A stretch of DNA of 64,000 nt from Achatina immaculata (GCA_009760885.1 CM019713.1:9129180-9193179), one strand, 5' to 3'; positions 20,985 to 32,115 are shown, numbered from the stretch's first letter. Translations and numbers: made by a program. Notes: generated from the letters alone by a model not told the origin.

Positions 20985-21665
20985 GACACAAAGCGATCCA
21001 GCAGGGAATGGCAACATTCTTTCTCGTCGAAAACAAAGAAGTTCCTCATAGCTCGGTCAGCCAGAAAACTAATGCTCGCGCTTTTCTGGGACTGCAGAGG
21101 TCCAATCGTGGATCATTACGTGCTCAAAGGAAACACTATCAACCAGCAACGCGTGCCGTGATCTGCTTGACAACGACTACACCATCAAGTAAAAAAGTGG
21201 CAGTTTTCTCATTTGTGATATGTATGAAGATGGCTGCAAGACATCGCTGACGATCTGCAAATGGATGCAGCAGCAGCGGGCCATCTTGCTCACAACCGAG
21301 AAGCCTACAGGAGAGCTGTTTGGGAGGCAAAGTTCCGCAAGGGACATACAAATGAATGAATGAATGGTATGTTGTTACAGCATGGTAACGCGTGGTCGCA
21401 CACAACAGCTCAACAAATTAGGGATCTGCATTTTGAGTGCCTTCCACATCCTCCATATTCATGCGACTTGGCACCATGTTATTATCGTAAGTTTAAACCG
21501 CTGTAAGAGGGCGCTATGTGGGAAGAGATTCAGTACTGACGATGAGATAAAGAAACAATACATAGGTACCTGCACAAACAAATTTTTTTCTTGAGGAATA
21601 TAGGCATTAAAGAAGGGCAGCAGGTATGGACTGAAATTGCTAGAGACTATGTTGAAAGGCGATAA
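20985..21665 (+). pseudogene. Mariner-type transposase remnant, interrupted
   Basis: The frame from 20985 reads TKRSSREWQHSFSSKTKKFL, then LMLALFWDCRGPIVDHYVLK, with the central catalytic Asp in FWDCRGPI. After an interruption by an RTE-B tail (21225-21365) it resumes as LLQHGNAWSHTTAQQIRDLH, then ECLPHPPYSCDLAPCYY, where the mariner motif normally reads HDNARPH and HPPYSPDLAP. The HDN aspartate is replaced by G in this copy. The N-terminal DNA-binding domain and inverted terminal repeats are not visible. In-frame stops make it dead. Confidence 0.8.
21225..21365 (+). mobile_element. RTE-B LINE tail inserted in the mariner remnant
   Basis: gaagatggctgcaagacatc, atctgcaaatggatgcagca, ccatcttgctcacaaccg and gggaggcaaagttccgcaag, ending in an aatgaatgaatg tail at 21350-21365, are the 3' terminal bases of RTE-B (compare 54900-55040). 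Only about 140 bases were inserted. Confidence 0.85.
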
Positions 21666-21669
21666 GAGT

Positions 21670-21935
21670 TTTCCAGCCCTCTGTGTACATTTAATATTAA
21701 TTTAAAAAAATGTATTATGGTTACTTTTTTGTTTACTTTTCCTCTTAATGAAAATAAAACACTAAAAGAAAAGAAAATAAATGTAGAGGAATTAAGAAAA
21801 ATAAGATAAGAAGGAGGAGAATCAACGCTCGTTTCATCCAAGAACTCCGCATAACAAGGAGGGAGATAGTGAAGAAGACACACGTATATAGTTTTCATTA
21901 CAAATGCAGACATCCGCAAGATTTTACAAATGTGC
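21670..21935. other. Unassigned AT-rich sequence
   Basis: No gene is recognised between the mariner remnant and the next RTE-B fragment. Confidence 0.5.
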
Positions 21936-21940
21936 GGCGG

Positions 21941-22405
21941 TGAGTACAACACCAGAAACTTTGGGAAATAATGGGGGAAAAATGGGATTTCCAACACATT
22001 TGATACAATTAACATCACTGCTGTATCTAGACCAACAAGCGGCTGTAAGAATAAATGATGAAACAACAACTTGGTTTGACCTAAAACAAGGGGTCCGTCA
22101 GGGGTGCATATTCTCGCCTTCCTTATTTAACTTGTATACTGAAAATATAATGAGGAATGTTAGAGAAAATGTACACAAAGAATGTTCCGATGCCATAACA
22201 ATTGGAGGTTATGAAACTCCAGAGATTAGATATGCTGATGACACAGTATTACTGTCCACAACACAAAAAGAAATGGAAAAACTAATTATGTCAGTACGTA
22301 AGAACAGCGAAGAGCAAAACCTTTATCTTAATGCAAAGAAAACTAAATTGATGACAAATAACAAAACAAATAAGGCAACTGGAATATGTACCCGTGAGAA
22401 AAAAA
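21941..22405 (+). pseudogene. RTE-B LINE, reverse transcriptase core fragment
   Basis: An open frame of 189 residues (from 21904) includes LDQQAAVRINDETTTWFDLK, QGVRQGCIFSPSLFNLYTEN, then the RT catalytic RYADDTVLLSTTQKEMEKLI and LYLNAKKTKLMT. It lacks both the N-terminal endonuclease and the 3' tail. It ends abruptly near 22400 after ATGICTREKK. This is unusual because 5' truncation normally keeps the 3' end. It therefore looks like a piece left by a later deletion rather than a primary insertion. Confidence 0.85.
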
Positions 22406-22547
22406 TGCCAGCATCAATATTCAGTAAACATCAACAAACTACTGCAATACATTATCTCACAAGAACATCATAAAAAATGCCCCAATGCTTTATTCACATA
22501 TTTGGATCTAGCAGCTTGTTGCTTTTCTGTCTTGTAATGATGATGAT

Positions 22548-22787
22548 CTTCTTCTTCTTCTTCTTTTGCTTCGTTTGCTTCTACCACCATGATCCCCCCC
22601 CCGTGATCCTACTAAATTTACTCCTGTGGTTCTCGCGATAGTCTCATTTAGGATGGAGGCTCAGAGCATCGTGGGGCTTGGGCTTATATTCTCGGTGGGT
22701 CACAGAAGCGGGATTGCGTGACACTGTGGTTTTCGTTGCATCAGTTTTAGTCTAGAGTTGGACTTTCTCACCGGAAAACCTCGATGT
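22548..22787 (-). mobile_element. GTR copy 3, 5'-truncated
   Basis: The GAA tail (22548-22575) is followed by the 3' unique segment (gcttctaccaccatgatc, ggtgggtcacagaagcggga) up to the first ttggactttctcaccgg module. There it stops inside an ATG repeat. An 11-bp atgatgatgat flanks both sides (22537-22547, 22789-22799), but that is simple sequence. Confidence 0.8.
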
Positions 22788-22829
22788 GATGATGATGATG
22801 ACGATGACGATGACGACGACGATATTAGA

Positions 22830-23570
22830 TTCTGACGTCTTTTCTCAATGATCATAACACATACGCCAAGATAAGACAATGTCCTTCAAGAAGATCAAAA
22901 TGGCGGTGTTCTTCTCAACCTACACCAAGACGAAAACCTTTTTATCAGACTCATCTTGCGGCCCGAAACTTGAACAAAAGAGCACTACATTCTGAAGCCT
23001 TACAATCTCTTTTCTATGCCTGCCATGTTGTTAAACTTTTTTGGCATGGGAAAAAAGAAGAAGAAGAAGAAGAAGGCTGTGACAACCCGAGTTGTGCACC
23101 TTTCTACCCGCACCCCTTTGTGAAGTCTTCAGTTTGTCTATATTAAACGCGTCAATATTGACACGGACCGCGAGTCTACGTTTATTGGTGTTCTATATTA
23201 GCACCTGTTTAAAGTTCTAGTTTAACATTCCATTCCATCTAGTCTCTGCCCCAAAAACGGGTCCTTTCCCGTGGGGACTATTTGTAAAATGAAATAATAA
23301 CTGAAATCTTTCACTTCAGCAATATTTTCAATGCTGTGTCAGAGATTTCGGTACAAAGATATTGGAAGGAAGCTGGTCTATGATTTTAAAAATATGGGTT
23401 GGGTTAGAAATGTGCCGGTTTTAATTTTACTCAGACTTTGCCTAAATATTGGTCTGAGCATTGAGTGGCATAGACGTGCAAGATCTGCCAACCCTACCAG
23501 CGTTTCTTTGTAGCATATGAGTTAAACAAATTCTGTTTATACCATGTCAGCGTTTTAACACTTCATAACT
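22830..23570. other. Unassigned sequence
   Basis: No gene is recognised. A gaagaagaag tract at 23053-23075 and ordinary low-complexity AT-rich sequence fill this interval. Confidence 0.5.
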
Positions 23571-23574
23571 TTCT

Positions 23575-24500
23575 GTTTTCAGTAAAATCTTTCATTCCTT
23601 TCTTTAAATCACAACTTATGCTTTCAGTAAAATCTTTCATTCCTTTCTTTAAATCACAACTTATGCTTTCAGTAAAATCTTTCATTCCTTTCTTTAAATC
23701 ACAACTTATGCTTTCAGTAAAATCTTTCATTCCTTTCTTTAAATCACAACTTATGCTTTCAGTAAAATCTTTCATTCCTTTCTTTAAATCACAACTTATG
23801 CTTTCAGTAAAATCTTTCATTCCTTTCTTTAAATCACAACTTATGCTTTCAGTAAAATCTTTCATTCCTTTCTTTAAATCACAACTTATGCTTTCAGTAA
23901 AATCTTTCATTACTTTCTTTAAATCGTAACTTTTGTTTTCTGTAAAAAAAACCCCTTTCCTTCCTTTCTATAAACCGTATTTTTTTGCTTTCTGTAAAAT
24001 CTTTCATTCCTTTCTTTAAATCACAACTTATGCTTTCAGTAAAATCTTTCATTACTTTCTTTAAATCACAACTTATGCTTTCAGTAAAATCTTTCATTCC
24101 TTTCTTTAAATCACAACTTATGCTTTCAGTAAAATCTTTCATTACTTTCTTTAAATCGTAACTTTTGTTTTCTGTAAAAAAAAAAAACCCTTTCCTTCCT
24201 TTCTATAAACCGTATTTTTTTACTTTCTGTAAAATCTTTCACTCCTTTCTGTAAATAACAGTTCCTGTTCTCTGTAATGTCTTTCCTTCCTTTCTTTAAA
24301 TTATAATTCCCTGATTTCTATAAAAATCGTTCATTTCTTTCTGTAAATTATAACTTCTACTTTCTCTGACATTTTTCACTCCTTTCATAATCATAATTTC
24401 CGCTTTCTGTAAAATCTTTTCTTCCTTTCTTTAAAACACAGCTTCTGGTTTCTGTAAAATCTTCCAATCCTTTCTTTTCTAAATCGTAAGTCCTGTCCCT
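23575..24500. repeat. 45-bp minisatellite, open in both strands
   Basis: Seven nearly identical units (aaatctttcattcctttctt then taaatcacaacttatgcttt then cagta) span 23600-23910. They are followed by degenerate units to about 24500. Two later blocks (about 23909-24010 and 24141-24240) share the same variants, including a poly-A tract, so a 233-bp segment was itself duplicated. The 15-codon unit keeps a frame open on each strand (MLSVKSFIPFFKSQL and MKDFTESISCDLKKG). That follows from the length, not from coding evidence. Confidence 0.9.
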
Positions 24501-24569
24501 TTTTTTTCCTCAAGATCTCCTAAAGGATTTAATGTATTTAGCTTGAACTTCATTCTGGTAGTTTTGTAT

Positions 24570-24667
24570 TAATTTTGAGGCTGCTTCTTATATTTTTATT
24601 ATATTCTAATTACTATGGGAAACTTTTATTATATTCTAATTGCTACAGGAAACTTTTGTTATATTCT
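24570..24667. repeat. Short minisatellite, about 30-bp unit, host of GTR copy 4
   Basis: Units of ttattatattctaattgcta then caggaaact lie before and after (25535-25590) GTR copy 4. Confidence 0.75.
24657..24667. repeat. Target-site duplication of GTR copy 4 (left)
   Basis: tgttatattct is repeated at 25535-25545. Joining the flanks across the element restores one minisatellite unit. Confidence 0.85.
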
Positions 24668-25534
24668 TCTTCTTCTTCTTCTTCGTTCACTTCTACCACC
24701 AAAAACCCCACTGTGATCCTACTGAATTCACGTCTGTGGTCCTCGTTAGGTCCCGTGGTCCCCTGTGTGGTCCAAAATAGACCACACGAGATCCACGAAA
24801 GGACCACAAGGGGTTCAGAGTATCACAGTGCTTTAGCCTGTATTCTTGGTGGGTCTCGGAAGCGGGATTGCGTGACACCGTGGTTTTCGTTGCACCAGTT
24901 TAGTCTAGGGTTGGACTTTCTCACCGGAAGACCTCGACGTGTTTAGGATATCAGTGCATCCCCGCTGGGTGAGAGGCGGTAGCCCACCCAGGCCAGAGTT
25001 GGACTTTCTCACCGGAAAACCTCGACGTGTTTTGAGATACCCGTGTATCACCGCCGGGTGAGAGGTGGTTGCCCATCCAGTCCAGGGTTGGACTTTCTCA
25101 CCGGAAAACCTCAGCGTGATTAGGATACGCAGACATCCCCGCCGGGTGAGAGGTGGTTGCCTATCTAGACTTCCCTGGTCCAGTGTCTCCGACTTCAGCA
25201 TTTTGCGGTCGTGGCCGCTACCCTTCCTAGTTGTGACCAGGATGGAGCTTTTGCCCAGGAGGACGAATCCTCGCCACTAGTGACTTCTACCCCTGGGTTG
25301 AGCCGGTTTAGGCATTTCCCAGTATGGGTGTGTTTGGGACGGGACCGACCTCTAGGGCAGAGGTACTGTGACATGCATAGCCTTCAAGATTCACCCCTGG
25401 TATGAGCCGGTTTAGGCAAAATTCACCAGTATGGGTGTTTATCAGGCGTTACCGACCTCTAGAGCGGAGGTGGCATGACATGTCTAGCCACCAAGTTCCA
25501 CCCCTGGTGTGTGCCGGTTTAGGCATATTTCACC
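24668..25534 (-). mobile_element. GTR copy 4, 5'-truncated
   Basis: Very similar to copy 1 from the GAA tail (24668-24682) through three ttggactttctcaccgg modules (near 24911, 24999, 25088) and three gccggtttaggca modules. It stops at 25534, about halfway through the full element. The perfect 11-bp duplication tgttatattct gives a clean empty-site reconstruction. No protein-coding content is recognised. Confidence 0.9.
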
Positions 25535-25545
25535 TGTTATATTCT
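25535..25545. repeat. Target-site duplication of GTR copy 4 (right)
   Basis: Second copy of tgttatattct. Confidence 0.85.
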
Positions 25546-25620
25546 AATTCCTGTAGGAAACTTTTATTATATTCTAACTGCTATCTTATATCTTATATCC
25601 TTCCTGTAATTTTTCCTGCT

Positions 25621-25978
25621 TCTTGTCTTGTCTTGTACTATCTCCCTATAACTGTCAGCTGGTGTTCTTTTGCAGCCGATGCTGTAGAGGCACTGAGGCA
25701 CAACATCGTATCGCCGCGAGAGCCGGTTATGGCAGCTGCTTTTTCAGTCCCGGAGTACAGCTAAAAAGCGAGGGGTGTGAAATGCTTCTTTAGCAGACTC
25801 CACCACCATGGGGACTATGGCGATCCATGCCCCGTTAGCCAGGCTAGGCCTGTTACTGGGGGAGTACCAACGAAGAGGAGGGACAGGGTCTTGATCAGCA
25901 ATGGTTCGCTAACCCTGACCCTAGCATATTATCTAAGGGTCGCTGATTGCCGAATCGGATAGCGCCTTCATCCCCAAT
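25621..25978 (-). mobile_element. R370 copy with CAAGA-type tail
   Basis: The best copy on this strand. The left edge is tcttgtcttgtcttg (25621-25635). Then come ctccctataactg, gctgtagaggcactgaggca, the cttctttagcagactccacc block, ccccgttagccaggctaggc and gggtcgctgattgccg, ending near ccttcatccccaattt. A minus-strand reading makes tcttg a CAAGA tail, as in a retroposon. Confidence 0.75.
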
Positions 25979-26730
25979 TTTTGTTGTTGTTGTTGTTTAT
26001 AACAAATAACATAATGCTACTTTTAATAAGCCTTTTGACAAAGAAATTCCTGACGTTGAGAATGAAAGGGTTAGCTAGCCTGTTTGAGTGTGTGTGGTGG
26101 TGGTTTGGGGGGGGGGGGGGAGTTTTTCATGGAAAAAGAATCTACCATTCTCTAATTTATAGCGCTTTACATATGCACGTTCTCAAACTTCATTAAAAGT
26201 ACGTAATTTACACAATTCTCACGTCATTGGCGCATTTTGCTGCGTGATTTCAAGTCCAGAAATAGTTGGGTTTTTCCCCCGCTTTCTTCGAGCTATAAAT
26301 GGAGCGAGGTAGTGACCAAATATGGTAACATCCGATCACGACACAGGCATCACGATGCCCATACCCTACCCTTAACGAAGGGCGCATGAAATGGGCAGAT
26401 AAAACAGATTTCTTTATCGAAATACAAAATTTGATGCGAGTTTTTGAACACACACAAAATATTGGAAGCGTGATTCTTCTGTATTTAAACTATATGCAGA
26501 TTTAAACAAACTTACACACTGCGAATGCCATTCACTTCAATGTGATTCAGTTTGAGCGTGTGATATTTGCTCTCTATTTTCTGGTATTTAATAGATTTGG
26601 GACCTTCCTTAAAGTCAACAATGTCTGAATCACACCATGAAGCCCATAATCCCATCTGTACTTTTTTTTTATATGTAACTCACCACTACAGCAGCACCAA
26701 AATGTGGCCTACTGTCCGATGTCGGACTGT
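25979..26730. other. Unassigned sequence
   Basis: No gene is recognised. It contains a tgttgttgttg patch near 25983 and a G run at 26106-26120. Confidence 0.5.
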
Positions 26731-26734
26731 GGAT

Positions 26735-27095
26735 ATCATCATCATCATCATCATCATATTCATCATCATCGCCTTTCACTCCCTTGAGAGCATAGGCCAC
26801 GGATAAAGGCTCTTCAGTTATTCCTGTTCTTGGAACTATTCTCTGCTTCCTTCCATGCGTATCCGTTGTCTCTGAGCACTGTCATAATTTCTCTTCTTCA
26901 AGCAAGCCTAGGTCTTCCTATTTCCTTGGGGATTCCATGTCAGCACCTGTCTTGCTATGCTGGTGTTGGGTTTCCTCAGAGTGTGGCCAATCCACCTCCA
27001 CTTCCTAGACATGATTTGTAGGTTCATAGGTTCTTGTCCTGCCCTACCCCAGACCACCTCGTTCCTGATCTTGTCCTGTCATTTCATGTTTAAAA
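26735..27095 (-). pseudogene. RTE-G LINE C-terminal tail with GAT repeat
   Basis: The minus strand from 27095 reads a decayed RTE C-terminus. RKWRWIGHTLRKPNTSIARQ-like residues can be followed across frames, then TWNPQG and RKRGRPR-type remains, to the end with a gat repeat at 26735-26770. It resembles the RW.GH.LR....A..W.P.GKRKRGRPR motif of RTE polyproteins. Frameshifts and stops are present. Confidence 0.6.
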
Positions 27096-27417
27096 TCCTC
27101 CTCAAGCAGTAGTTCATGAATGTTTGTGAGGCAGACTACTATTAAATAAATCAAATGATGTGTTTGTTCTACACATAACACTATTTTAAAATAACAGCAA
27201 AGTACTAAGCTTTTTTTTTGGTACTTTCTGATTCGATTTAATAGCATGTTAAAAAAATTCTCATTTGTCCAAACACCGCTGGAGTGTTCGGACTATATCA
27301 GAAGTCTGTCTACTCTTTACAAACATTTTCTCTTGCAGTCAAACATAGAAGAACTTCTTCATTTGCACATAGAAACACTCGCGCATTAAAAAACAAAACA
27401 AAGAACAAACTTTTCTT

Positions 27418-27675
27418 CATAACATAACATAACATAACATAGCATAGCATAATATAACATAAAAACATAACATTAGCATAATATAGTTTAGTATGAAATA
27501 GTATGGTGTAGTATAACATAGTATAGTATGGTATGGTATGGTATGGTATGGTATGGTATAGTATAGTATAGTATAGTATAGTATAGTATGGTATAGTATA
27601 GTATAGTATAGTATAGTATAGTATAGTATAGTATAGTATAGTATAGTACAATGTAATATAATATAATATAATATA
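27418..27675. repeat. Pentanucleotide array (AACAT then TATAG/TATGG)
   Basis: Tracts of aacat change to tatgg and tatag repeats. This array directly precedes the RTE-B copy at 27713. Confidence 0.9.
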
Positions 27676-27712
27676 TGTGTAAAAATAATGATTTTAAAAA
27701 ATAGAGAACAGT

Positions 27713-28981
27713 TGCCCTGATTAATCATGCCAGTAAAATTCTATTAAAAATCATAATGTCGGTAGACTTCGTAAGAAAAGAGAAGTCAGTATGGCCAAAC
27801 TGGTTTTAGGCAAGGAAGAGAAATAAGAGATCATATATTCAATATAAGATTAATAATAGAGAAATGCAGAGAGTTTAATGTAATATTTATCTTTTATAAG
27901 CTATTCAAAGGCATTTGATTGTGTACAACACCAGAAACTTTGGGAAATTATGGGAAAAATGGGATTTCCAACACATTTGATACAATTAATATCTCTGCTG
28001 TATCTAGGCTAACAGATAGCATTAAGAATAAATGGTGAAACAACAATAGTTTGACATAAAACAAGGGGTCCGTCAGGGGTGCATATTGTCGCCTTACTTA
28101 TTTAACTTGTATACTGAAAATAAAATATAATGAGGAATGTTAGAGAAGATGTAGACAAAGAATATTATGATGCCATAACAATTGGAGGTTATGAAATACC
28201 AGAGATTAGATATGCTGATGACACAGTATTACTGTCCATAACACAAAAAGGAATGGAAAAACTAATTATGTCAGTCCGTAAGAACAGCGAAGAGTAAAAC
28301 CTCTATCTTAATGCAAAGAAAACGAAATTTATGACAACTGACAAAGCAAATAAGGCAGCTGAAATATTTATCATTGAGGAAAAATTGGAAGAGGTGGAGA
28401 GTTTTGAATATTTAGCATCATTACTAACTAATAATGGAGATACAATGAGGGAAATTAAAAGGACATCTATCGCTCTTCAAAAAATAAAACAACAAAAGAA
28501 GCTGTGGAGAGGAACAGACATAAGTAAAAAAATACGTTTTTTAAGGCCATGCATCTTTCCTATCGCAACATACGCCTGTGAGAGCTTGACACTTAAAAAA
28601 ACATCTAAGAAGCACAATGCCTTTGAATGTAAATGCTACAGAAAAGTTCTTCAAATGTTATATACACAAAAAAGAACAAATTTATACAAACTTCAAGAAC
28701 TTGCTATTGAAAATACTGGCTAGTAAAGAGGATTAAACAGACAAAACTTAAATATTTTGGACACATTAAACGTCATGTAAATTTAGAGAAGACAGTCTTT
28801 TGGAAGGATACATAATGGGGAAAAGAAATAGAGGAAGACCAAGGCGAAGATGGCTGCTAGACATCGTTGATAATCTGCAAATGGATGCATCAGCAGGAGG
28901 GCATCTTGTTTACAACAGAGAGACCTACGGGAGAGCTATTAGGGAGTCAAAGTTTCGCAAGGGACATGCAAATGACTGACT
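27713..28981 (+). pseudogene. RTE-B LINE, 5'-truncated copy (RT to 3' tail)
   Basis: It begins in the RT (ALISHASKILLKII in the related copy) and runs to the 3' end. Pieces visible across frames are LIYSKAFDCV-like, RQGCILSPYLFN, RYADDTVLLSITQKG, KAAEIFIIEEKLEEVESFEY, LTNNGDTMREIKRTSIALQK and FECKCYRKVLQ. It ends at gcaagggacatgcaaatgac (about 28960-28981), with almost no tail repeat left. Several stops (for example after KNSEE) and frameshifts inactivate it. The catalytic YADD is kept. Confidence 0.85.
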
Positions 28982-29065
28982 GAGAGAGATGTGATATGAC
29001 TTAAATACAACGGCAAACTTTATCTAATTAAAACTAGAACAATAGCAAAGCAGAATTTAACCACG

Positions 29066-29078
29066 TGGGATTTAACTT
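29066..29078. repeat. Target-site duplication of RTE-A copy (left)
   Basis: tgggatttaactt is repeated exactly at 30724-30736. Confidence 0.9.
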
Positions 29079-30723
29079 AAATATACCACAGGATGGCTGA
29101 AATCAAAAGAAGGTAAAATGTTAATAGGGAAAGAAGACATTGTGGACAGGTGGACAGAGTATATCGGTGAGCTATATGGGGAGAAAGACCAGAATTAACA
29201 CCAGATACTGAAAACTGTGATGGACCGCCAATACTTGAAGATGAAACCATAGATGCCATCAAACACATGAAGAAGGGAAAAGCAACTGGGCCTGATAATA
29301 TAACAATAGAAGAAATAGAGGCACTAGAGGAGACAGAAATAAAAATAATAACCAAGTTATATTCCCAGTGACCTGCTTAAATCAACGTTTATAGCACTAC
29401 CAAAGAAACCAGGTGCAAAGGAATGTGATGACCACCGGACTATCAGTCTCTCATGTCACATAACGAAGCTACTTCTGAGAATCATTATGAGAAGAACAAG
29501 GAAAAAGATAAAAATGGAAATAGCAGATGAACAGTTTGGATTTGTTGAAGGAAAGGGAACACACAATGCCATTTATGCTCTACGAACACTAACAGAAAGA
29601 GCTTTTAGAAGTACAGAAACATCTCTACTTATGCTTCATTGATTACACCAAGGCATTCAACAAACGTAATGAAATTATTAAAATGCTTAAAGACATCAAT
29701 ATAGACGGCAAAGACCTGAGGATTGTAAAACATCTATACTGGCAGCAAGAAGCAGGAATTCGAGTTGAAAATAGAACTGAAAAATATCAACCTATAAAAC
29801 AAGAGTTGCGACAAAGATGTGTACTGTCTCCAGACCTTTTTTCTCTGTACGGCGATAATATTCCAAGAACGATCATCACAGAACCAGCCATAAAAATTGG
29901 AGGATATAATATTAACAACCTTCGGTATGCTGACGACACAGTACTGATAGCTTAGAACCGACAAGACCTGCAAAATCTCTTGGATAAAGTCGCCAAGGAA
30001 AGTGAACAGAAAGGCCTTACTTTGAACATCAAAAAGGCAGAGACGCTGGTTATATCTAAGAAACAGAATCCACCAGCATGCAGTATAAAATTAAACGGAA
30101 CTATTCTAAAGCAGGTGCAGAAATTCAAATACCTTGGAGCAGTAATAACTTCAGATGGGAAATGCAGAACAGAAATTAGGAACAGAATAGGCCAAGCAAA
30201 GACTGGATTTCAGAGAATGAGAAACATATTATCCAATACATCCTTATCAATGAATGTTAGATAACGACTCCTAAAATGCTATATTGAACCTATCTTGTTA
30301 TATGGAAGTGAATCATGGACAATAGGCAGGTCTGCACAAAAATCATTGGAAGCAGCAGAAATGTGGTTTATTAAGTAGAATGTTGCGAATTCCCTGGACA
30401 GCAAAAATAACTAATGAAGAATATACGAGAAGAACTGGAGAGACAAAAAAAATCTTGTCAAAAAGATAAGAGAGAGATAATGTACTTTCATAAGACATGC
30501 AATGAGAAGAGGGGGCATTGAAAATATTATAACAACAGGAAAAATAGAAGGAAGAGGATCAAGAGGAAGACTAAGAAAAATGATACTGGACATTCTGACG
30601 GGATGGTGTGAGAGGAGATCACCAACTGAGCTGATGGCCTGCATGAAGGATCGTTTACTATGGAGAAGCATAGTAGCCAACGCCAGTCGGCTCGGCACAT
30701 GATGATGATGATGATGATGAGGA
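29079..30723 (+). pseudogene. RTE-A LINE, 5'-truncated copy with RT and ATG tail
   Basis: 1.65 kb. In order: linker (EDIVDRWTEYIGELYGE), RT (FIALPKKPGAKECDDHRTIS, EQFGFVEGKGTHNAI, DYTKAFN, QRCVLSPDLFSLYGDNI, catalytic RYADDTVLIA), then LNIKKAETLVISKK, FKYLGAVITSDGKCRTEIRN, GSESWTIG and the GKIEG tail. A stop follows YADDTVLIA directly, and more stops follow NVR and WFIK. The RT motif usually reads RQGC, here RQRC. The ATG tail is 30702-30723. The 13-bp flanking duplication proves insertion by target-primed reverse transcription and marks the 5' truncation point. Confidence 0.92.
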
Positions 30724-30736
30724 TGGGATTTAACTT
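30724..30736. repeat. Target-site duplication of RTE-A copy (right)
   Basis: Second exact copy of tgggatttaactt after the ATG tail. Confidence 0.9.
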
Positions 30737-30999
30737 GCAATAGTTTTGCCCCCATTAGCAAATCGACATTTTAAAAAAAATGAAGTCCTAAGAGTTAGAG
30801 CGCACCATTTAATAGCATCCATCGACCTTGTCACTAAGTGATAGTATGCCGCTTGGAGTATTAAAAGCCTCTTTGAAAATACCCATATAGAAGGAGTAAG
30901 GCTGCTGCTTGTTTTCTTGAAAAGGAAAAAACCGAAGGTTTGGTTGGATGTAACGTTTTAATTTAAACCAATAATAATAAAATGTCTAGTAAAACAGGG

Positions 31000-31700
31000 C
31001 GTATGAATGGCGAAGTGGTTAGTGCACTAGTCTCTCGTGACGAAGGTCAGGGGGGTGGGGGTTCGAATCCGGCCGGAGGTGCCCCACTCACCCAGCTGTA
31101 TAAAATGGGTACCTGACTTCTTCTGGAGTTGGAGAAATAGTAAAGGGAGCCAGGCGTGGTGCTGGCCATGTTACCCTCTAGTGTGCTGACATCGTTAGTC
31201 CTCTGTGTTCCCAGTAAGGCATCGACAAAGGTTCCCCAGCCCATGTTTCCAGTAAGGCATCGACAAAGGTTCCCCAGCCCATGTTCCCAGTAAGGCATCG
31301 ACATAGGTTCCCCAGCCCATGTTCCCAGTAAGGCATCGACAAAGGTTCCCCAGCCCATGTTCCCAGTAAGGCATCGACAAAGGTTCCCCAGCCCATGTTT
31401 CCAGTAAGGCATCGACAAAGGTTCCCCAGCCCATGTTCCCAGTAAGGCATCGACAAAGGTTCCCCAGCCCATGTTCCCAGTAAGGCATCGACAAAGGTTC
31501 CTCAGCCCATGTTCCCAGTAAGGCATCGACAAAGGTTCCCCAACCCAGTCCTGTGCTGAAAAAGTTGGGATACCTCAAACCATGTCCTCTCTGCTTTCTT
31601 TAGTTCTTCCTGTCTTGTCCCGACAGGTCAAGGAAAATATGCCCACTAGCAACTCGTCCCTGTTTGATTCTGAGGCATCAGGGGCTACTTTTACCTGTAC
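31000..31700 (+). mobile_element. SINE1 copy carrying a 434-bp insertion
   Basis: The tRNA-like head has an A box in the region cgaagtggttagtgcactag (31012-31030) and a B box ggttcgaatcc (31060-31070). The body aaatgggtacctgacttc and the segment caggcgtggtgctggcc follow. At 31190 homology to the intact copy (59962-60205) stops. It resumes at 31625 with aggtcaaggaaaatatg. The intervening 31191-31624 holds a minisatellite and has gac on both sides. Confidence 0.8.
31208..31548. repeat. 38-bp minisatellite inside SINE1
   Basis: Nine almost identical units of cccagtaaggcatcgacaaa then ggttccccagcccatgtt. Because 38 is not a multiple of three, all three minus-strand frames stay open and encode the same peptide cycle (MSMPYWEHGLGNLCRCLTGN). 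This is an artefact of a stop-free unit. Confidence 0.95.
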
Positions 31701-31909
31701 CTGATAAAACAAGAATGTCATGATTAAGGTAGAATATTGCAGAAAAGTGGAAAGTCAATTGCAAGGGGGTGGGGTGTGTGTGTCTTTTTCCACGAAGTGA
31801 ACTTAAAATGAACATTTTTATGATGTTTATGTGAGCTGGTAGAAGTTTGCTGCCTGTGGTTAGTTCATTTGTGGGTGTATGCTTGTGTGTGGGTGTTGTG
31901 GGTGTATGA

Positions 31910-31930
31910 GAGATAGACGGAGAGAGACGC

Positions 31931-31965
<35 letters not shown>

Positions 31966-32049
31966 AAGAAGAGACAGAGAACTTAGATAAGGATAGTTGT
32001 TTTTTTTTCTGCAACTTCGAGTTGTGATCCTGTACTGGCTGTAGCTTTG

Positions 32050-32097
<48 letters not shown>

Positions 32098-32115
32098 TAA
32101 GGGGAGAGAAAGAGG
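31910..32115. repeat. GA-rich purine tracts
   Basis: Two GA microsatellite blocks (31918-31985 and 32054-32115) separated by ordinary sequence. Confidence 0.85.

Noticed and set aside
23563..24142. Repeat-protein frames on both strands (MLSVKSFIPFFKSQL and MKDFTESISCDLKKG)
   Set aside because: The 45-bp unit is 15 codons long, so frames stay open by copying; decayed neighbouring units have stops.
31047..31578. Three overlapping minus-strand frames encoding MSMPYWEHGLGNLCRCLTGN repeats
   Set aside because: A stop-free 38-bp unit gives the same peptide in all three frames; the array lies inside a SINE.
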